Shown here piece by piece: positions 28,908 to 34,797 of a stretch of DNA of 34,797 nucleotides (position 1 is its first letter; each line of letters opens with the position of its first letter). The position numbers and the translations under genes were made by a program. Origin of the DNA: an uncultured Bacteroidota bacterium (GTDB lineage Bacteria > Bacteroidota > Bacteroidia > Flavobacteriales > Flavobacteriaceae); assembly GCA_937136025.1 (NCBI GenBank), contig CAKZOC010000272.1:1-34797 (forward strand). The letters run 5' to 3'. Under the pieces are notes generated by a model that did no database searches, was not told the origin of the DNA, and saw only the letters and a program-made list of their open reading frames with translations.

Positions 28908-29301
28908 AAACAAGTGGTGGACCCTCCTGTTTTTTCTTTGGATGGGAACGCTCACAACGCTAAGTCTCCTTCCTTCCGATCAACTCGGGGTGAAAACCCC
29001 ACCCATACCGCATTTGGATAAATGGGCGCATTTTGGGTTTTACACGATAGCGATGACCCTGGGAGCCCTGTTTTTAAGGGAGCGTCAGTATCCAAAAGGA
29101 AGCATGAAGAGTGCCTTGACCACCATGGCAGTCACCCTGATTATTTATGGTATGATTATTGAAGTTCTTCAGGGGATTACCGCACTGGACCGAAGTGCAG
29201 AGTGGTGGGACATGGGGGCAAATATGCTCGGTGTCGGATTTGGGACAGGCTTGTCACTGCTTTTGTTCCGCAGGGTTAAGGCATTTAATTGGAGGGATTA
29301 A
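28900..29301 (+). CDS. VanZ-like family membrane protein
   Basis: This 133-residue protein has four predicted membrane helices. The segment [17 protein letters not shown] (here [13 protein letters not shown]) and a later acidic segment [17 protein letters not shown] match the VanZ-like domain. The start is a GTG at 28900 that overlaps the last codons of gcvH; the overlap indicates translational coupling. VanZ was named from glycopeptide resistance clusters, but most chromosomal members have no proven role, and nothing here suggests resistance. The gene follows gcvH in many Flavobacteriia as I recall. Confidence 0.88.
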   Translation: MAENKWWTLLFFLWMGTLTTLSLLPSDQLGVKTPPIPHLDKWAHFGFYTIAMTLGALFLRERQYPKGSMKSALTTMAVTLIIYGMIIEVLQGITALDRSAEWWDMGANMLGVGFGTGLSLLLFRRVKAFNWRD

Positions 29302-29357
29302 TTGCTTATTTGATAAAAATATAGTTAAATTAGCGAACATTAAATTTAGTAGAACTC

Positions 29358-30062
29358 ATGGAAGAGAAAAAGAGTCCAAAGGCCGATCTTAACCGAAATA
29401 GCAGTCTTTATTTCGTGTTGGGACTCCTGGTTGTACTGTTACTAGTCTGGGGTGCCTTCGAGTGGAAAACTTACGATGAGCAGAATGATTACGACATTTC
29501 ATTAAATGTCGAGGATATGCTTGACGAAGAAGTGCCGATGACCGAACAAATCAAGACACCACCTCCACCTCCACCTCCAGCAGCCCCGGAAGTCATTGAG
29601 GTTGTGGAAGATGAAGAAGAGGTTGAAGAAACTGTAATCGAATCCACTGAAACCAGTCAGGAGGAAGAAATTATCGAAGTAGAAGACATTGAAGTAGATG
29701 ACGTAGACGAGGATATCGAGGTCCCTTTTGCGGTGATTGAAGACGTTCCTGTTTTTCCGGGATGTGAAAGCGCCAGCGATAAAAAGGCCTGTTTTAATGA
29801 GCAGATGCAAAAACACATTCGGAAGAATTTCCGATATCCTGAGATTGCCCAGGAAATGGGAGTTCAGGGCCGTGTAGCTGTGATGTTCACCATTCAGAAA
29901 GACGGTTCCATCGGGAATATCCGCTTGAGAGGTCCGGACAAAAACCTCGAAGCAGAGGCCCGTAGGATTATTGAAAAGCTTCCTCAGATGACTCCGGGGA
30001 GACAGCGCGGGCGCCCCGTGCGTGTGCCCTTCAGTATACCGATTACCTTTAAATTGCAGTAG
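29358..30062 (+). CDS. Energy transducer TonB
   Basis: This 234-residue inner-membrane protein couples the proton-motive force to outer-membrane TonB-dependent transporters. It has a single N-terminal helix (about 17-33), a run of seven prolines (68-74), an extremely acidic linker (about 78-130) and a C-terminal TonB domain starting near residue 148 (HIRKNFRYPEIAQEMGVQGR). Two cysteines, Cys136 and Cys145, in the FPGCE...KKAC segment just before the domain are typical of Bacteroidota TonB proteins. No exbB/exbD genes are nearby. The proline run is coded by a short CCACCT-type repeat near 29559-29580. A terminator follows. Confidence 0.93.
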   Translation: MEEKKSPKADLNRNSSLYFVLGLLVVLLLVWGAFEWKTYDEQNDYDISLNVEDMLDEEVPMTEQIKTPPPPPPPAAPEVIEVVEDEEEVEETVIESTETSQEEEIIEVEDIEVDDVDEDIEVPFAVIEDVPVFPGCESASDKKACFNEQMQKHIRKNFRYPEIAQEMGVQGRVAVMFTIQKDGSIGNIRLRGPDKNLEAEARRIIEKLPQMTPGRQRGRPVRVPFSIPITFKLQ

Positions 30063-30077
30063 TCGGAACAAACTTCC

Positions 30078-30103
30078 AAACCCCGATTCTCCGGGGTTTT
30101 TTT
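30078..30103 (+). terminator. Rho-independent terminator after the TonB gene
   Basis: AAACCCCG at 30078-30085 pairs with CGGGGTTT at 30092-30099 across a six-base loop and continues into a T tract to 30103. It lies 15 bases after the stop codon. Confidence 0.93.
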
Positions 30104-30153
30104 ATGCCTGAAAACGGAGGTCTTTTCCCGTGCAGGCATATTATTTTCTTTCG

Positions 30154-30184
30154 TTGGAAAGAAGCGAAGTGGTGCGTATCTTTG
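30154..30184 (+). promoter_or_regulatory. Promoter for the cyoE-coxIII operon
   Basis: TTG at 30154-30156 and TATCTTTG at 30177-30184 are 20 bases apart, a perfect consensus pair. The -7 element ends 10 bases before the ATG at 30195, so the leader is very short. Confidence 0.8.
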
Positions 30185-30194
30185 CGCCCCATAA

Positions 30195-31106
30195 ATGGTG
30201 CGAATGAAATCTGCGGCCGGTGTTTTAGAACCAAGTGCATTACAAGTTGTGTTTTCCGATTTTAAGGAGATCACCAAGGCCAGGTTAGCGGTAAGTGTTG
30301 TTTTTTCGGCCATAGCGGGGTATTTATTGGGGGCTGATGAAATACGAGTCCTGCCACTTGTATTTCTGGCCGTCGGTGGCTACTGCATGGTAGGGGCTTC
30401 CAATGCTTTCAACCAGGTGATCGAACGCAATCTCGACGCCCTGATGCACCGGACGAAAAACCGCCCGATCCCCGGAGGACGTATGTCTGTGACTCAGGCT
30501 ATGATTATCGCCGTTGTTATGACCCTGGCGGGGATTGTCCTGTTGTATTTGCTCAATCCCAAAACGGCACTGTTCGGCACACTGTCCATCTTCCTCTATA
30601 CCTGCGTGTATACCCCTCTAAAAACGGTTACCCCACTCGCAGTTTTTGCCGGTGCTTTTCCGGGAGCTATCCCATTTATGTTGGGCTGGGTTGCCGCGAC
30701 TAACGATTTTGGAATTGAGCCGGGAACCCTGTTTATGATTCAGTTTTTCTGGCAATTCCCTCATTTTTGGGCCTTGGGCTGGATGCTCGATGAAGATTAC
30801 AGGCGCGGTGGCTTTAAAATGCTGCCCACCGGTAAGAAGGATACCGGAACAGTGCTTCAGATCATCATGTATACCCTTTGGATGATCGTTATTTCAATTG
30901 TCCCCGTGTTCGGGATAACAGGGAGATTGCATCTGTCTGTTCCTGCTGCGGTTCTGATATTTCTGGCGGGTCTGGTGATGTTGTGGTTTGCCCTCCGACT
31001 CTATGAGCTGAGAGACAGGGCCTCCGCCCGCAAATTAATGTTGAGCAGTGTCACCTATATTACCCTGATACAAATTGTTTACGTTATCGATAAATTTTTA
31101 GCATGA
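30195..31106 (+). CDS. cyoE: Protoheme IX farnesyltransferase (heme O synthase)
   Basis: This 303-residue UbiA-family membrane enzyme adds a farnesyl group to heme B to make heme O, the precursor of heme A for the oxidase. The active-site segment NAFNQVIERNLDALMHRTKN (about 74-93) carries the polyprenyl-diphosphate and metal-binding acidic residues, followed by RPIPGG. About nine helices are expected. Two starts are possible: the ATG at 30195, and an in-frame ATG at 30204 that leaves a longer leader after the promoter. It overlaps the next gene by four bases (ATGA), so it is coupled to coxIII expression. A heme A synthase gene is not in the window. Confidence 0.96.
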   Translation: MVRMKSAAGVLEPSALQVVFSDFKEITKARLAVSVVFSAIAGYLLGADEIRVLPLVFLAVGGYCMVGASNAFNQVIERNLDALMHRTKNRPIPGGRMSVTQAMIIAVVMTLAGIVLLYLLNPKTALFGTLSIFLYTCVYTPLKTVTPLAVFAGAFPGAIPFMLGWVAATNDFGIEPGTLFMIQFFWQFPHFWALGWMLDEDYRRGGFKMLPTGKKDTGTVLQIIMYTLWMIVISIVPVFGITGRLHLSVPAAVLIFLAGLVMLWFALRLYELRDRASARKLMLSSVTYITLIQIVYVIDKFLA

Positions 31107-31690
31107 GTGAAAAGCTAATGGAAGGATCTTTGGCAGATAAAAAGGGTCGCGCAAAAAAAATGATGCTCTGGTTTGGCATCGTCAGTCTTCTGATGAGTTT
31201 TGCGGGCTGGACGAGCGCCTATATTGTGAGTAGTTCACGGGAGGACTGGATGCGGGATTATACCCTGCCGGTGGCTTTCTGGGTGAGTACCGCACTGATT
31301 CTGCTCAGTAGTCTCACGTATTGGATGGCCACTCGTGAAGTTTCTCAGGATCGGCAAAAGACAGGCACTATTTGGCTGATCATTACGCTTGTACTGGGTG
31401 TTTCATTCGTGATCTCTCAGTTTTTGGGCTTTTCACAAATGATCGCGATGGGGTATTATTTTACAGGTCCTACCAGCAATATTACCCTTTCTTACATTTT
31501 TCTGATCGCGGTGGTTCACGTGGTGCATGTCGTGGTTGGAATGATTTCACTGCTCGTCGTCCTTTTTAATCAGGTTAAGGGATCCTATGGCCCTGGTAAA
31601 ATGCTGGGGATGGAACTCGGGATCACCTTCTGGCATTTTCTGGATATTTTGTGGATCTACCTTGTATTGTTTTTCTATTTCTTTCGTTAA
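31103..31690 (+). CDS. Cytochrome c oxidase subunit III-like protein, short form
   Basis: This 195-residue protein has five predicted membrane helices and the subunit III endings TFWHFLDILWIYLVLFF and HVVHVVVGM. It lacks the first two helices of the seven-helix type, as in bacterial five-helix subunit III forms. It begins inside the last codons of cyoE. A second subunit III gene follows after 95 bases, so the oxidase has two such genes in tandem. In the family this subunit stabilises the proton-pumping core. Which of the two copies contacts CoxA cannot be decided from sequence. Confidence 0.9.
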   Translation: MSEKLMEGSLADKKGRAKKMMLWFGIVSLLMSFAGWTSAYIVSSSREDWMRDYTLPVAFWVSTALILLSSLTYWMATREVSQDRQKTGTIWLIITLVLGVSFVISQFLGFSQMIAMGYYFTGPTSNITLSYIFLIAVVHVVHVVVGMISLLVVLFNQVKGSYGPGKMLGMELGITFWHFLDILWIYLVLFFYFFR

Positions 31691-31746
31691 AGACCAGAAT
31701 GCCAATTTTGTCCGCTATTTCTGCTTTTCTAACGTTCAAAAAAATG

Positions 31747-31754
31747 TATTTTTG
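31747..31754 (+). promoter_or_regulatory. Possible promoter -7 element for the second coxIII gene
   Basis: TATTTTTG matches the TAnnTTTG consensus and lies 31 bases before the ATG at 31786. The -33 region is T-rich but has no TTG at the right spacing, so a second, internal start of transcription is possible but not certain. Confidence 0.5.
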
Positions 31755-31785
31755 CTAAAATTCTCTTAACGCGATCTGAATATTT

Positions 31786-32760
31786 ATGGATACTACGGTG
31801 ACAACAGGTGCTGATGAGCCGGTCTGGGGAGGTGGAAACCGCCCCCTGAATGCGAGCTATGGAAAACTGATGATGTGGTTTTTCATTGTTTCTGATGCCC
31901 TGACTTTCTCAGGTTTTCTCTCCGCTTACGGATTTTCCCGCTTTAAGTTCATTGAAACATGGCCGATAGCCGATGAGGTCTTTACCCACGTTCCCTTCTT
32001 TCATGGGAACTACCCAATGTACTATGTGGCTTTTATGACTTTTGTACTGATCATGTCTTCCGTGACCATGGTACTGGCCGTTGACGCCGGGCACCGCATG
32101 ATGAAGAACAAAGTGATCCTCTACATGTTCCTGACCATTATTGGTGGAGCCATCTTTGTGGGATCACAGGCGTGGGAGTGGGCGACTTTTATCCGGGGAG
32201 ACTACGGAGCAGTGGAGACCAACGGAGGGCGAATTCTGCAGTTTGTGAATGCCGAAACCGGCGAGCGTGCAGCTCTGGCAGATTTTGTAGAGGTGATGCC
32301 CGGGGATCGCATCCGGCATGAATCGGAGAAAGGGGTGTGGTTTAGCAGCGAATCTGCGCTTCCTACCTATACCGTAAATGAAGTGGCAGAAGGGCTGCGA
32401 GCTAATCCGAACATTCTCATCCGTACCGAGCAGATTGACGAAACAGGTGAAAAAACCTTGCTCAGCCGTCCGGAAACACTAGAGCGCATCAAAGATGCCA
32501 AATATGTGGTGGAAGGGGCCAACCTGGTCCGGAACGAATACGGAAGTCGTCTTTTCGCCGACTTCTTCTTCTTTATCACTGGATTTCACGGATTCCACGT
32601 ATTTTCTGGAGTTGTGATCAACGTCATTATCTTCTTTAACGTAATTCTCGGCACCTATGAGCGTCGGGGCCATTACGAAATGGTCGAGAAAGTCGGGCTC
32701 TACTGGCACTTTGTAGATCTCGTTTGGGTATTCGTATTTACATTCTTCTATCTGGTTTAA
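31786..32760 (+). CDS. Cytochrome c oxidase subunit III with large soluble insertion
   Basis: This 324-residue protein has the subunit III helices, including FFITGFHGFHVFSG (about 262-275) and the C-terminal WHFVDLVWVFVFTFFYL. Between the helix ending EWATF (131-135) and the helix starting at about residue 257 lies a soluble insertion of about 117 residues (138-254). It is rich in Glu, Asp and Arg and would project from the membrane. Without it the length would be close to the short copy upstream. The insertion resembles no domain I know. The gene is followed 18 bases later by subunit IV. Confidence 0.92.
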   Translation: MDTTVTTGADEPVWGGGNRPLNASYGKLMMWFFIVSDALTFSGFLSAYGFSRFKFIETWPIADEVFTHVPFFHGNYPMYYVAFMTFVLIMSSVTMVLAVDAGHRMMKNKVILYMFLTIIGGAIFVGSQAWEWATFIRGDYGAVETNGGRILQFVNAETGERAALADFVEVMPGDRIRHESEKGVWFSSESALPTYTVNEVAEGLRANPNILIRTEQIDETGEKTLLSRPETLERIKDAKYVVEGANLVRNEYGSRLFADFFFFITGFHGFHVFSGVVINVIIFFNVILGTYERRGHYEMVEKVGLYWHFVDLVWVFVFTFFYLV

Positions 32761-32778
32761 TTATTTAAAGAGACACGC

Positions 32779-33162
32779 ATGGCTCACGAACATAAATTAG
32801 AGATTTTCAGAGGACTGGTTAAGTTCCGTTCCAATACCAGTAAAATCTGGGGCGTACTTATTTTTCTCACCCTGGTGACGGCGGTTGAGGTTGCTCTGGG
32901 GATTACCAAACCAGCTATCCTCACCGGGAATTATCTGCTGGGGATGAAATTGCTCAATTGGATTTTTATCATTTTGACCCTGGTAAAGGCCTATTACATC
33001 GCCTGGGATTTTATGCACTTAAGGGACGAAAAAAGCGCACTTCAGCGGGCTATAGTTTGGACGCCCATCTTTCTTGTGGCTTACCTTATTTTTATTTTAT
33101 TATTCGAGGCAGACTATATTTACAACGTCTTCAAGGATGGGTTTGTCAAATGGGATTTCTAA
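32779..33162 (+). CDS. Cytochrome c oxidase subunit IV family protein
   Basis: This 127-residue protein has three predicted helices and a charged, histidine-containing N-terminus (MAHEHKLEIFRGLVKF). The segment DFMHLRDEKSALQ near residues 77-89 is typical of the small subunit IV/CtaF-like proteins in bacterial oxidases. It probably helps assemble the oxidase and binds no cofactor. It is the last gene before a terminator. Confidence 0.9.
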   Translation: MAHEHKLEIFRGLVKFRSNTSKIWGVLIFLTLVTAVEVALGITKPAILTGNYLLGMKLLNWIFIILTLVKAYYIAWDFMHLRDEKSALQRAIVWTPIFLVAYLIFILLFEADYIYNVFKDGFVKWDF

Positions 33163-33181
33163 TCCGAATTAACACGAATTA

Positions 33182-33207
33182 AAGACGGTTTGACAACCGT
33201 CTTTTTT
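33182..33207 (+). terminator. Rho-independent terminator of the coxIII-coxIV genes
   Basis: AAGACGGTT at 33182-33190 pairs with AACCGTCTT at 33195-33203 around a four-base loop, followed by a T tract. Two copies of CGAATTAA (33165-33172 and 33175-33182) stand just before it. Confidence 0.9.
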
Positions 33208-33214
33208 ATTTTTG
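33207..33214 (+). promoter_or_regulatory. Promoter -7 element overlapping the terminator T tract
   Basis: TATTTTTG starts at the last T of the terminator and ends 15 bases before the ATG at 33230. No -33 TTG is seen at standard spacing. The overlap suggests a compact stop/start junction between two transcripts. Confidence 0.5.
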
Positions 33215-33229
33215 TAAGGTCTGAAAGTC

Positions 33230-33859
33230 ATGAAGAAAACGGTTGTCCTTGTAGTGCTTTTCGTCCTTCCCCTGGTGGTGTATATGTTTTTTGCTTCGGG
33301 AGTTACGAACTTTGGGAGGCTCCCTGTGCTCACCGAGCAGGTGAGTGAACTGGATGCCTTTCGGGGCGATGCCAGACTGGAAGGAAAAATTACCATTCTG
33401 GGTTTTCCGGGAAGGGATAATCCGTCGGGGAAATCGAACGCCTTTAATCTGAATCAAAAAATCTACAAACCTTTTTATGAATTTACCGATTTTCAGGTAA
33501 TCATGGTGCTACCTGAAGGGCAGGAAGAATTCGTGGCGGATCTTAAAAAGGAACTCGGCACTTTGGTCGATATAGGCCAATGGGAATTTGTGTACGGCAC
33601 ACCGGAGGACATTGAGAAATTTTTTCAGAGCCTGCAGACCGATCTCCAACTGGATGCCTCAGGAGCGAGCTCCTATGTGTTCATAGTGGATAAGGAGCGC
33701 AAACTCCGGGGAAGAAAGACCGATGATGATGTAGGCACGAAATACGGGTTTAACACCAGCTCGGTGGCAGACCTGAACAATAAAATGAAGGATGATGTAA
33801 AGATCATCCTGGCGGAATACCGCCTGGCGCTCAAAAAGAATCAAGCGGGAAGAAAATAG
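33230..33859 (+). CDS. Membrane-anchored SCO/thioredoxin-like protein without cysteines
   Basis: This 209-residue protein has one N-terminal membrane helix (about 4-23) and a periplasmic domain. The pattern, a beta strand ITILGFPGR (54-62) followed by a helix and then strands QVIMVLP, FVYGT and SYVFIVDKERKLRGR, follows the thioredoxin-like fold of SCO proteins. There is not a single cysteine, so it has neither the CxxxC copper/redox site nor disulfide activity. It lies just before the genuine SCO gene, between oxidase subunits and DUF420. That context suggests a helper in oxidase or copper-site assembly. The family name is uncertain and the function is inferred only from position. Confidence 0.7.
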   Translation: MKKTVVLVVLFVLPLVVYMFFASGVTNFGRLPVLTEQVSELDAFRGDARLEGKITILGFPGRDNPSGKSNAFNLNQKIYKPFYEFTDFQVIMVLPEGQEEFVADLKKELGTLVDIGQWEFVYGTPEDIEKFFQSLQTDLQLDASGASSYVFIVDKERKLRGRKTDDDVGTKYGFNTSSVADLNNKMKDDVKIILAEYRLALKKNQAGRK

Positions 33860-33905
33860 TACTGGAGCGTACTAAGAATTATTCCCAATAAAGAAGAACT
33901 TCGTT

Positions 33906-34640
33906 TTGTCAAAAAAGTATAGTTATATCTGGATTGGCCTGATCATCCTGATCTTCGGGATCATTTTTGTGCCCAGAATCGTAGAACGCCTGCAAACAGG
34001 AGCTGTGGTCGAGCACGATCGAATCAGTACAGACCCGGACGACAAACCCTTATCCTATATTGAACTGGGCGGAGAAAAGCGAAAAGTGCCTGCTTTTGCC
34101 TTGCTGAATCAGGACAGTCTGCTGATCACAGACCAGGATTATCTCGGAAAGGTCTATATCGCTGAATTCTTCTTTACAACCTGCCCGACCATTTGCCCGG
34201 TGATGAACAAGAACCTGGTTCAATTACAGGAGGAGTTCAGGGAATTTGAAGATTTTGGGGTGGCGTCTTTCACCATTAATCCCGTATATGATACGCCCGG
34301 CGTGCTTAAAGCTTACGCCGAGAAATACGGAATTACAGATATGGACTGGCATTTGTTGACCGGGGATGCCGCTGTGATTTATGAACTCGCTAATTCCGGA
34401 TTCAACATTTATGCACAACAGATGCCTGAGGTGCCGGGAGGATTTGAACATTCAGGGCTTTTTGCCCTTATTGACCGGGAAGGGTATATCCGATCCCGGG
34501 AAGATGCCTATGGAAATCCCATAGTGTATTACAGGGGCTCCATCCCTGAAGATCGGGGTGCCAATGATGCCGGGGAGACGGAACAGATCAGCCTGCTCAA
34601 GGAGGACATTCGAAAATTACTGGAGGAAAATGAAAGATAG
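33906..34640 (+). CDS. SCO1/SenC family copper chaperone
   Basis: This 244-residue protein has an N-terminal membrane helix (about 8-24) and a periplasmic thioredoxin-like domain. The copper-binding motif TCPTICP carries Cys93 and Cys97, and His182 in GGFEHSGLF is the third ligand. SCO proteins deliver copper to, or reduce, the CuA site of subunit II, so CoxB in this window is the natural client. The start is a TTG at 33906; no ATG exists before the copper motif. Its last codons overlap the DUF420 gene by 11 bases. Confidence 0.95.
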   Translation: MSKKYSYIWIGLIILIFGIIFVPRIVERLQTGAVVEHDRISTDPDDKPLSYIELGGEKRKVPAFALLNQDSLLITDQDYLGKVYIAEFFFTTCPTICPVMNKNLVQLQEEFREFEDFGVASFTINPVYDTPGVLKAYAEKYGITDMDWHLLTGDAAVIYELANSGFNIYAQQMPEVPGGFEHSGLFALIDREGYIRSREDAYGNPIVYYRGSIPEDRGANDAGETEQISLLKEDIRKLLEENER

Positions 34641-34797
34641 TGCACCTGTGCAGAAGGAGAAGCAGATAAGCAGATGGATCACCGTGGTGTCCATTGCAGT
34701 TCCTTTGGTGGTGGTCATTCTTTTTGGAGTACGACTTCCGGGCGTCGAACCTTTGGGGTTCCTGCCACCTGTCTATGCGAGTATCAATGGCCTCACT
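34630..34797 (+). CDS. DUF420 family membrane protein, N-terminal part (partial)
   Basis: The reading frame starts with an ATG at 34630, inside the end of the SCO gene, and stays open to the window edge (56 residues seen). A charged N-terminus is followed by a hydrophobic helix, about residues 17-34, then LPGVEPLGFLPPVYASING. This matches the start of DUF420 proteins, which sit beside SCO in many cytochrome oxidase gene sets. In some bacteria they are linked to oxidase assembly. The rest lies outside the window. Confidence 0.8.
   Translation, partial: MKDSAPVQKEKQISRWITVVSIAVPLVVVILFGVRLPGVEPLGFLPPVYASINGLT

Noticed and set aside
28900..29301. VanZ-like gene as an antibiotic resistance gene
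   Set aside because: Only the broad VanZ-like fold is supported; no other glycopeptide resistance gene is nearby.
29302..29348. Promoter for the TonB gene
   Set aside because: TTG at 29302-29304 and TAAATTAG at 29326-29333 are spaced 21 bases apart, but the -7 element mismatches its important TTTG end; too weak to list.
29559..29580. CCACCT-type repeat as a phase-variation tract
   Set aside because: The units are three or six bases, so length changes would keep the frame; it simply codes for a proline run.
1..34797. tRNA genes, CRISPR arrays, insertion sequences, toxin-antitoxin or phage genes
   Set aside because: I looked through all gaps and found no cloverleaf-like sequence, regular repeat-spacer pattern, transposase or phage motif; gaps are short apart from 17995-18297.

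Overview
This window is core chromosome of a gliding-type marine member of the Bacteroidota, most likely family Flavobacteriaceae. The evidence is a full-length sprA (type IX secretion translocon), alternative complex III respiratory genes joined to an A1-type cytochrome oxidase, the ATP-type pckA, and Bacteroidota-style promoters (TAnnTTTG -7 element, sometimes with a TTG about 20 bases upstream). I saw no tRNA, rRNA, CRISPR array or insertion sequence. Apart from pckA, every gene I accept is on the + strand.

Layout: (1) 1-7242: end of an alternative complex III operon (tail of actB, then actC, actD, actE, actF) running directly into coxB and coxA and closed by a strong terminator. This codes for a quinol-to-oxygen electron transport chain. 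(2) 7275-9802: a secreted DUF2807 protein and the convergent pckA, separated by one shared two-way terminator. (3) 9970-16120: ruvB, a cytochrome P450, an unusual AraC-family regulator (DUF4242 + degenerate nucleotide-cyclase-like domain + AraC DNA-binding domain), a berberine-bridge-type FAD oxidoreductase and queG. (4) 16276-20595: a sodium/solute symporter, a 303-base non-coding stretch with nested inverted and direct repeats, and the malic enzyme maeB. (5) 20639-29301: ruvA, sprA (2391 aa), gcvH and a VanZ-like protein. (6) 29358-34797: a TonB protein with a strongly acidic linker, then the second half of the oxidase genes: heme O synthase, two subunit III proteins, subunit IV, a cysteine-free SCO-like protein, a true SCO copper chaperone and the start of a DUF420 membrane protein.

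Regions 1 and 6 serve one machine. Complex III takes electrons from quinol and passes them through the mono-heme ActE to the CuA site of CoxB and on to the heme-copper centre of CoxA. Region 6 supplies the heme O precursor, the remaining membrane subunits and copper delivery. About 23 kb of unrelated housekeeping genes lies between the two.

I did not find a wholly new multi-gene defence or mobile system. The most unusual items are a helix-hairpin-helix domain fused to the cytoplasmic tail of ActC, the three-domain AraC regulator beside a P450 and an FAD oxidase, the cysteine-free SCO-like protein beside SCO, and the structured non-coding stretch before maeB. No searches were run: family names rest on motifs and on my memory of the families.
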